Source of the DNA: JAQIBY01 sp964407055
Lineage (GTDB): Bacteria > Bacteroidota > Bacteroidia > Bacteroidales > ML635J-15
Reading direction: 5' to 3'
NCBI GenBank assembly: GCA_964407055.1
Contig: CAYOUD010000033.1
Location: forward strand, 1-20,721
DNA length: 20,721 bases
Under the pieces are notes generated by a model. It was not told the origin of the DNA and did not search any database. It was given only the letters and a program-made list of their open reading frames with translations. Shown here one piece after another: positions 14,563 to 20,721 of the stretch. The number at the start of each line of letters is the position of its first letter. Position 1 is the stretch's first letter. The position numbers and the translations under genes are program-made.

Positions 14563-15114
14563 ATGAGTATACATATTACGACTCCTTTAGATAATGAGAA
14601 AATCAAAAAACTAAAGATCGGTGACGAAGTCTTTATCTCCGGAACCATTTATACAGCCCGTGATGCGGCACATAAAAAACTTGTTGACTTGTTGAATAAT
14701 AATGAGCCCTTGCCATTTGACCCCAAAGGAAGCGTCATATTTTATGTGGGGCCTTCTCCAGCGCAACCCGGTCAAGCAATTGGTGCAGCAGGTCCAACCA
14801 CCAGCTATCGAATGGATCCTTTTGTAGAAGACCTTCTGCAGGTCGGTATGAAAGGAATGATTGGGAAAGGCTCTCGGTCTGCCGACGTGGTAAATGGCTT
14901 GAAAACCCATTGCGCCGTGTATTTCGGAGCAACCGGAGGTGCAGCAGCTCTGTTGTCAAAAACAATAATAAAGGCGGAAGTTATCGCCTTTGATGAACTT
15001 GGTCCGGAAGCTGTCCGTAAACTACAGGTTGAAAATATGCCACTGATTGTCATTAACGATTGCTATGGCAATGATTTGTATATCGAAGGCAGAAAAAAAT
15101 GGGCAAATCAATAA
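14563..15114 (+). CDS. Class I fumarate hydratase, beta (C-terminal) subunit
   Basis: A 183-residue protein of the TtdB/FumA C-terminal family: GDEVFISGTIYTARDAAHKK at about 23-42, VGPSPAQPGQAIGAAGPTTSYRMD, GMIGKGSRS, then FGATGGAAALL. It binds substrate together with the alpha subunit. It ends 45 bp before sdhC, with no terminator between, so co-transcription with sdhCAB is likely. Confidence 0.92.
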   Translation: MSIHITTPLDNEKIKKLKIGDEVFISGTIYTARDAAHKKLVDLLNNNEPLPFDPKGSVIFYVGPSPAQPGQAIGAAGPTTSYRMDPFVEDLLQVGMKGMIGKGSRSADVVNGLKTHCAVYFGATGGAAALLSKTIIKAEVIAFDELGPEAVRKLQVENMPLIVINDCYGNDLYIEGRKKWANQ

Positions 15115-15159
15115 TGTGAAATTGTGCTATAATTTATAAACTTAATCAATTAAATTGCT

Positions 15160-15867
15160 ATGACAAATTTTTTTACCACCTCCATCGGAAGGAAGATACT
15201 GATGAGTGTGACGGGTTTGTTTCTTATCATGTTTTTATTGGTGCATCTTACCGTAAATTCAATGATATTATTTGATGGAACCGGAGACTTATTTAATCGT
15301 GCAGCTCATTTTATGGCAACAAATCCCTTAATTCGGGTGGTTGAACCATTGCTTGCAATTGGCTTGCTTGCTCATTTTTTAATCGCATCCTTGATTACGT
15401 TGCGAAATCAACAGAATCGCAATGTGAATTATTCTGCACTCGGTAGGTATAAAGAGCGAAAAGCCTCTGCGGGAAGCTCTTGGACTAGCAGAAATATGTA
15501 CATCCTCGGAACTGTAATTATCGTATTTCTGGTTATTCATCTCATTAATTTCTTTTGGAAAATGAAATTTACCGGAGATCCTTTGCTATCTGGAGTGATA
15601 ATTAATGGTGAACATATGGAAAATGCTTACGCACTGGTAACCGGACTTTTCATTAATTGGAAATGGGCCGTTGCTTTATATGTAATTGGTGCAATTGCTC
15701 TGGGATTACATCTTTATCACGGGGTGTGGTCAGCTTTTCAAACCCTGGGATGGAGTAACAAAAAATGGAGAAAAATTTTGAATGTTATTGGCGTATTATT
15801 TTCAACGCTATTAGCACTCGGATATTCCAGTATCCCACTTTATGTAATGATTCGTTCAATGATTTAA
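15160..15867 (+). CDS. sdhC: Succinate dehydrogenase cytochrome b subunit (b558 family)
   Basis: A 235-residue membrane protein with five hydrophobic segments (about 13-35, 60-82, 112-132, 168-190 and 206-230). Histidines in membrane positions, H29, H72, H127 and H184 (with H187 nearby), fit the two-heme single-subunit cytochrome b558 of Bacillus/Bacteroidota type, which replaces SdhC plus SdhD of E. coli. It anchors SdhAB and passes electrons to or from quinone. It starts the sdhCAB group. Confidence 0.93.
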   Translation: MTNFFTTSIGRKILMSVTGLFLIMFLLVHLTVNSMILFDGTGDLFNRAAHFMATNPLIRVVEPLLAIGLLAHFLIASLITLRNQQNRNVNYSALGRYKERKASAGSSWTSRNMYILGTVIIVFLVIHLINFFWKMKFTGDPLLSGVIINGEHMENAYALVTGLFINWKWAVALYVIGAIALGLHLYHGVWSAFQTLGWSNKKWRKILNVIGVLFSTLLALGYSSIPLYVMIRSMI

Positions 15868-15886
15868 TGACAAAACCAAAAATCCA

Positions 15887-17806
15887 ATGGCAAAATTAGA
15901 CGCAAAAATTCCAAATGGACCACTGGCACAAAAGTGGATAAATCATAAAAACTCACTGAAATTAGTGAGCCCTGCAAATAAAAAGAAAATGGACATTATT
16001 GTGGTCGGTACCGGTGTGGCTGGTGCAGCAGCAGCGGCAAGTCTCGGTCAAATGGGATATAATGTCAAAGTGTTCTGTTTTCAGGATTCCCCCAGACGTG
16101 CTCACTCCGTAGCGGCACAAGGAGGAATCAATGCAACAAAAAATTACCGAAACGATAACGATTCTGTATATCGTTTGTTTTATGATATGATAAAAGGGGG
16201 AGATTTCCGTGCACGAGAAGCCAATGTTTACCGTGCAGCTGAAGTTAGCAGCTCAATTATCGACCAATTGACAGCGCAAGGCGTACCCTTTGCCCGGGAA
16301 TACAGTGGCGACCTTACGACCCGCTCTTTCGGCGGTGTACAGGTTTCCAGAACTTTCTATGCACAAGGTCAAACCGGACAACAGGTTTTACTCGGTAGCT
16401 ATAGCGCACTGAAACGTCAAATTGCAAAAGGCAGCGTTACTATGTATGAGCGTCGGCAGATGCTGGAAATTGTTACAATTGACGGAAAAGCACGGGGAAT
16501 TGTCTGTCGTAATCTTGTTTCCGGTGAGCTTGAAAGACATTCTGCTCATGCTGTGGTAATGGCGTCTGGTGGCTACGGAACCATTTATTTCCTTTCAACA
16601 CTTGCTGTAAATTCAAGTGGGGAAGCAGCTTATGCAGCATATAAAAAAGGAGCTTTCTTTGCGAACCCAAGTTTTATTCAAATTCACCCGTCATGTATTC
16701 CTCAATTAAATGAGTATCAGTCAAAATTGACGCTGATGTCGGAATCATTGCGTAATGACGGACGGGTTTGGGTGTCAAAAGCTCAGGGAGATAAACGGAA
16801 ACCAAATGATATTCCTGTTGAAGATCGTGATTATTACCTGGAAAGACGATATCCTGCATTTGGAAATCTTGTGCCTCGTGACATTGCATCCCGTGCGGCC
16901 AAAGAACGTTGTGATGCCGGATATGGTGTCGGTGATACCGGTTATGCCGTGTATCTCGATTTTTCGGATGCAATCAAAAAGCAAGGCAAGAAAGTAATCA
17001 AAAATAAGTACGAAAATCTCTTTGATTTGTACGAAAAAATTACCGGGGAAAGTCCATACGAACAACCTATGAAAATTTATCCTGCCGGACATTATACCAT
17101 GGGCGGGCTGTGGGTTGATTATAACCTTATGACAACAATTCCCGGCTTGTATGCAATAGGAGAAGCCAATTTCTCAGATCATGGCGCGAACAGACTGGGA
17201 GCATCTGCCTTAATGCAGGGTTCCGGAGATGGATATTTCATCCTTCCGATTACTATAAACGATTATCTCGCCGATGAAATTCAAACGCCTAAAATTTCCA
17301 CCGATTTACCGGAGTTTCATGATGCTGAACAAGAAGCCCGTGGACGCATTGAAAAATTGATGAATATCAAAGGAAAGACATCGCCATTAGCCTTCCATAA
17401 AAAACTTGGGAGAATTATGTGGGACAGAGCAGGAATGGCACGCAACAACGAAGGATTGAAAAAAGGCATTGAGGAGGTTAATCTACTTGAAGATGAGTTT
17501 TATAAAGACCTCAATATAACCGGTAGTACTGAAAGCATGAACCAAACGCTCGAACGGGCATTACGTGTTGCTGCATCCTTCGAAATTGCCAGATTAATTA
17601 TTTACGATGCTTTAAATCGGAAAGAGTCATGCGGTGCGCATTTCCGTGAAGAATATCAAACGCAGGATGGCGAAGCATTACGTAATGACAATGAATTCAG
17701 CTATGTTTCAGTTTGGGAATATCAAGGCAGCCAAAAGACACCGAATCTGCATAAAGAGGATTTAGTTTTCGAAGAAGTGAAAGTTCAACAAAGAAGTTAT
17801 AAATAA
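15887..17806 (+). CDS. sdhA: Succinate dehydrogenase/fumarate reductase flavoprotein subunit
   Basis: A 639-residue protein. The Rossmann FAD motif is IIVVGTGVAGAAAAASLG at about 37-54. The covalent-flavin histidine is H73 in RRAHSVAAQGG, and the substrate-site arginine lies in PRDIASRAAKERC near 330. The FAD-binding GANRLGASALMQG is near 433. The length and the long C-terminal domain match the B. subtilis-like/Bacteroidota SdhA. It oxidises succinate or reduces fumarate; direction cannot be told from sequence, and relatives in this phylum work as fumarate reductase anaerobically. It lies 19 bp after sdhC. Confidence 0.96.
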   Translation: MAKLDAKIPNGPLAQKWINHKNSLKLVSPANKKKMDIIVVGTGVAGAAAAASLGQMGYNVKVFCFQDSPRRAHSVAAQGGINATKNYRNDNDSVYRLFYDMIKGGDFRAREANVYRAAEVSSSIIDQLTAQGVPFAREYSGDLTTRSFGGVQVSRTFYAQGQTGQQVLLGSYSALKRQIAKGSVTMYERRQMLEIVTIDGKARGIVCRNLVSGELERHSAHAVVMASGGYGTIYFLSTLAVNSSGEAAYAAYKKGAFFANPSFIQIHPSCIPQLNEYQSKLTLMSESLRNDGRVWVSKAQGDKRKPNDIPVEDRDYYLERRYPAFGNLVPRDIASRAAKERCDAGYGVGDTGYAVYLDFSDAIKKQGKKVIKNKYENLFDLYEKITGESPYEQPMKIYPAGHYTMGGLWVDYNLMTTIPGLYAIGEANFSDHGANRLGASALMQGSGDGYFILPITINDYLADEIQTPKISTDLPEFHDAEQEARGRIEKLMNIKGKTSPLAFHKKLGRIMWDRAGMARNNEGLKKGIEEVNLLEDEFYKDLNITGSTESMNQTLERALRVAASFEIARLIIYDALNRKESCGAHFREEYQTQDGEALRNDNEFSYVSVWEYQGSQKTPNLHKEDLVFEEVKVQQRSYK

Positions 17807-17835
17807 AACTGTTCAATGAAATTAAAATCAGTGCT

Positions 17836-18597
17836 ATGAAATTAACATTAAAAGTCTGGCGACAAGCCGGTCCTAAAGATAAAGGTCAGTTTGAAACATA
17901 TCAGCTCGATAATGCATCTCACGATATGACATTTCTGGAGATGATGGATGCGTTGAATGAAAATCTGATTGCCGAAGGAAAAGATCCTGTCGCTTTTGAA
18001 CACGATTGCCGTGAAGGAATTTGCGGAAGTTGCGCCATGATGGTTAATGGACGACCGCATGGTCCGGGTCAGGAAATTACAACCTGCCAGTTAAATATGA
18101 AAGCCTTTAAAGATGACGAAACCATTACGGTAGAACCTTGGCGGACAAATTCTTTTCCTGTGATTAAGGATTTGGTTGTCGATCGCAGTGCTTTTGAGAA
18201 AATTATGGAAGCCGGCGGATTTGTCAATGTTGAGGTGGGTTCAGCTGTGGATGCTAATACTTACAAAGTTTCCAAAGCAAAAGCCGATGAAGCGTTTGAT
18301 GCAGCTGCATGTATCGGTTGCGGTGCTTGTGTGGCAGCCTGTAAAAATTCATCTGCCATGTTGTTTGTCGCTGCGAAAGTGTCACAGTATGCCCTCTTGC
18401 CCCAAGGCAAAACAGAAGGGGTACAACGTGCCTGGAATATGCTGAGAAAAATGGATGAACTTGGCTTTGGATCATGTTCAAATACCGGTGCATGTGAAGC
18501 CGAATGTCCTAAAGGAGTAAGCCTGACGCATATCGCTAGATTAAATCGTGAATTTATTATATCAGGATTTAAAAGAGCCGGTGCTGAAAAACTTTAA
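17836..18597 (+). CDS. sdhB: Succinate dehydrogenase/fumarate reductase iron-sulfur subunit
   Basis: A 253-residue protein. The plant-ferredoxin 2Fe-2S ligands are C58, C63, C66 (CREGICGSC) and C84. The C-terminal clusters use C159, C162, C165, C169 (CIGCGACVAAC) and C214, C220, C224 (CSNTGACEAECP), enough for a 4Fe-4S and a 3Fe-4S centre. It carries electrons between SdhA and the cytochrome. A seven-codon ORF (17816-17839, MKLKSVL) ends by overlapping the sdhB ATG as ATGA and begins with the same ATGAAATTAA, so the start at 17836 was chosen because the upstream ATG is out of frame. Confidence 0.96.
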   Translation: MKLTLKVWRQAGPKDKGQFETYQLDNASHDMTFLEMMDALNENLIAEGKDPVAFEHDCREGICGSCAMMVNGRPHGPGQEITTCQLNMKAFKDDETITVEPWRTNSFPVIKDLVVDRSAFEKIMEAGGFVNVEVGSAVDANTYKVSKAKADEAFDAAACIGCGACVAACKNSSAMLFVAAKVSQYALLPQGKTEGVQRAWNMLRKMDELGFGSCSNTGACEAECPKGVSLTHIARLNREFIISGFKRAGAEKL

Positions 18598-18623
18598 ATT
18601 GTAAACTAGTTCAATCTTATATT

Positions 18624-20078
18624 ATGGAAAAAATTAAACTTGACCTATCAAATCTGAAAATGGCCTTTCCTGATGATTTCAGTGAAGCCCAAATTGCTAA
18701 AGCACAAACTATTTTCTTGAAGAATTTGGCATATTCTGCACATAAGTATTATGGCGGGAAAATTCAAATCATTCCGAAAGCTGCTGTTCCAGGATTCAAC
18801 TGGTTTAATGTATGGTACACTCCCGGAGTATCTAAAGTTTCAACCAGTATTCGTGATGACAATAATGAATCATTTAATTTGTCAAATCGTGGAAATCTTG
18901 TCGCCGTTGTAAGCGATTCAACCCGTGTTTTAGGAGATGGTGATGTTACTCCATCAGGAGGACTTGGTGTGATGGAAGGAAAAGCATTTTTGATGAAATA
19001 CCTCGGTGGGGTTGATGCAGTCGCACTTTGTGTCGATTCAACCAATGAAAAAGGAGAAAAAGATCCCGATAAAATTATTGAATTTGTAAAAATGTTGCAG
19101 CCCAGCTTTGGAGCAATTAATCTCGAGGATATCTCTCAACCGAATTGTTATAAGGTGCTGGATACGCTAAGAGAAGAATGTAAAATCCCTGTTTGGCACG
19201 ATGATGCGCAGGGAACAGCTTCTGTTACACTCGCAGGTTTAATTAATGCACTTAAAATTGCGGAGAAGAAAATTGGTGATGTTAAAATTGCAATGATGGG
19301 TGCAGGTGCATCTAATACAACCATTGCCCGGCTGATTATCGCTGCTGGAGGTGATCCGAAAAAAATCGTTCTCTTTGATTCAAAAGGCTCACTGCATAAA
19401 GATCGTGATGATATCCGTAACAACAAAGCATTTTATCGTAAATGGGAACTCTGTGAAATCACAAATCCTGATAAAATTGATGGATTCGCTGAAGCCGTCA
19501 AAGGGGCAGATGTGTTGATTGCCCTGTCGAAACCAGGCCCGGATACAATTAAGCCGGAATGGATTTCTGCTATGGCGGAAAAATCTATTGTGTTTGTTTG
19601 TGCTAATCCTGTCCCTGAAATTTATCCCTATGCCGCAAAAGAAGCAGGTGCATTTATTGTCGCAACCGGACGCGGAGATTTTCCGAATCAAGTGAATAAT
19701 TCACTCGGTTTCCCAGGAATTCTTAAAGGTGCTTTGATGGTTCGTGCCCGGAAAATTACTGATCAAATGGCGATTGCTGCCGCTGAATCCCTTGCTAAAT
19801 ATGCAGAAAAACGCGGTATTAGTGCCAATGATATCATCCCAAAAATGGATGAAGCTGCTGTTTTCCCGGTGGAAGCTGCTGACGTGGCTATGCAAGCCAT
19901 TAAAGATGGTGTCGCACGAGTAGAAATGACCTGGCAGGAAGCTTTTGATATTGCGAAAAGAGACATTGAATATGCACGTGGACTTACAGATCACTTGATG
20001 GAAGAGAAATTCATCGACGCTGTGCCTCAAGAATTACTCGATGTAGCTTTGCAGACAGCTATTGATGAAGTCAAATAA
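18624..20078 (+). CDS. Malic enzyme, short form (NAD(P)-dependent, decarboxylating)
   Basis: A 484-residue protein. The N-terminal catalytic part has YYGGKIQIIPKAAV at about 43-56, VWYTPGV (catalytic Tyr near 65), NLVAVVSDSTRVLGDGDV and GVMEGKAFLMK. The metal-binding acids are INLEDI and WHDDAQGTAS. The NAD-binding domain has MMGAGASNTTIARL near 230. It has no C-terminal phosphotransacetylase-like domain, unlike MaeB. The motif HDDAQGTAS and GDGDVTPSGG depart from the commoner HDDQHGTA and GLGDIG patterns, marking a separate subfamily. It decarboxylates malate to pyruvate and CO2; cofactor preference cannot be read. It lies 26 bp after sdhB and is last in the operon before the terminator. Confidence 0.9.
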   Translation: MEKIKLDLSNLKMAFPDDFSEAQIAKAQTIFLKNLAYSAHKYYGGKIQIIPKAAVPGFNWFNVWYTPGVSKVSTSIRDDNNESFNLSNRGNLVAVVSDSTRVLGDGDVTPSGGLGVMEGKAFLMKYLGGVDAVALCVDSTNEKGEKDPDKIIEFVKMLQPSFGAINLEDISQPNCYKVLDTLREECKIPVWHDDAQGTASVTLAGLINALKIAEKKIGDVKIAMMGAGASNTTIARLIIAAGGDPKKIVLFDSKGSLHKDRDDIRNNKAFYRKWELCEITNPDKIDGFAEAVKGADVLIALSKPGPDTIKPEWISAMAEKSIVFVCANPVPEIYPYAAKEAGAFIVATGRGDFPNQVNNSLGFPGILKGALMVRARKITDQMAIAAAESLAKYAEKRGISANDIIPKMDEAAVFPVEAADVAMQAIKDGVARVEMTWQEAFDIAKRDIEYARGLTDHLMEEKFIDAVPQELLDVALQTAIDEVK

Positions 20079-20092
20079 AATTACTGATAACC

Positions 20093-20125
20093 AAAAAAAT
20101 GCCGGACAATAGTTCGGCATTTTTT
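20093..20125 (+). terminator. Intrinsic terminator after the malic enzyme gene
   Basis: GCCGGAC (20101-20107) pairs with GTTCGGC (20112-20118), with one G-U pair and an AATA loop, flanked by an A-run (20093-20099) and a T-run (20120-20125). It is the textbook end of the fum-sdh-malic enzyme operon and could work on both strands. Confidence 0.9.
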
Positions 20126-20181
20126 CTTTCCAGTGCTTAATGAACATAAAACACTTCCGTGTGTTTGTTTTTTGAAAAAAC

Positions 20182-20721
20182 ATGAAAACTATGGCAGATA
20201 AAATTTCAGATCCAATCGGACGATTAATGGGCTTAAGATATAAATCACATCCCTGGCATGGAGTACATATCGGAGCTGATGCACCCGAAATAGTCACATC
20301 ATTTATCGAAGTAGTGTCAACTGATACAGTGAAATACGAAATTGATAAAGAGTCTGGCTACTTGATGTTAGACCGACCACAAAAATATTCCAATGTTGTA
20401 CCTGCAATTTATGGATTTATTCCGCAAACATTCTGTGGTGACAGAGTTGGACAGATTTGTGCTGATATAGCAAATCAAAAATCCATTAAAGGAGATGGCG
20501 ACCCAATTGATATTGTCGTGCTTACTGAAAAATCAATTGCTCATGGTGACATTCTGGTTAAAGCAAAACCCATCAGCCAGCCGGCTGATTGACGGCGAAG
20601 AAGCAGATGATAAAATTGTTGCAGTTTTACGTAATGATGTGGTGTATAGTCATTATAATGATATAACCGATTGCCCGGATATTGTCATTCAACGACTCAA
20701 ACATTACTTTTTAACCTATAA
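20182..20721 (+). CDS. ppa: Inorganic pyrophosphatase, family I, frameshifted and cut by the window end
   Basis: The frame from 20182 encodes 136 residues: DPIGRLMGLRYKSHPWHG, EIDKESGYLMLDRPQKYSN, YGFIPQTFCGD and GDGDPIDIVVLTEK, the substrate and metal (DxDPxD-like) residues of soluble pyrophosphatases. It then ends at a stop at 20590-20592. In another frame the family C-terminus follows at once (LIDGEEADDK, RLKHYFLTY) and stays open to the window edge. The break lies between about 20570 and 20585, within an AGCCAGCC repeat. A single-base gain or two-base loss is needed to restore the frame. The start could also be the ATG at 20191 (MADKISDP). The gene hydrolyses PPi to two phosphates; it is usually essential, so a sequencing error is a real option. 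Confidence 0.85.

Noticed and set aside
20148..20166. AAACAC/GTGTTT hairpin before the pyrophosphatase gene as a second terminator or riboswitch
   Set aside because: The stem is only 6 bp and AT-rich, and a strong terminator already stands at 20093-20125.

Overview
The window looks like a chromosomal segment of a Bacteroidota bacterium. It is AT-rich, with many lipoproteins carrying short signal peptides that end in a lipobox. It has promoter-like sites of the Bacteroidota type (TTTG about 20 nt upstream of TAnnTTTG), a two-subunit class I fumarase, a single-subunit cytochrome b succinate dehydrogenase, and a family I pyrophosphatase of the form typical of this phylum. The species cannot be named from the sequence alone. 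I see no tRNA, rRNA or CRISPR array.

Left part (1-4,800) is accessory DNA. An AAA/DUF4143-type ATPase gene is split by an IS110-family insertion sequence (about 147-1504). Removing the element rejoins the ATPase frame exactly. The noncoding stretch upstream of the transposase folds on paper into two internal loops. Segments of these match the target site and the element ends with the polarity expected of a bridge RNA. Joining the two element ends would also assemble a Bacteroidota promoter. This is the most interesting feature of the window. Next comes a minus-strand cassette of three small lipoproteins, the first apparently starting at ATT, the second possibly a beta-propeller, the third thioredoxin-like.

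Middle part (4,800-11,100): ettA, a translation-throttle ABC-F ATPase; a REP-associated tyrosine transposase (RAYT) between palindromes sharing one core; a large lipoprotein metallopeptidase with HEFGH; a 250-bp MITE-like element with 15-bp perfect terminal inverted repeats; and a DUF5011-like surface lipoprotein.

Right part (11,300-20,700) is a C4-acid module, all on the plus strand: sucC-sucD (succinyl-CoA/succinate), fumarase alpha-beta (fumarate/malate), sdhC-sdhA-sdhB (succinate/fumarate with quinone) and a malic enzyme (malate/pyruvate). Together they link succinyl-CoA to pyruvate in four consecutive conversions that could run oxidatively or reductively. A palindrome-rich 371-bp spacer separates sucCD from the fumarase genes. 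The fum-sdh-malic enzyme genes are tightly spaced and end at a clear intrinsic terminator. The last gene, an inorganic pyrophosphatase, carries a frameshift and runs off the end of the window.
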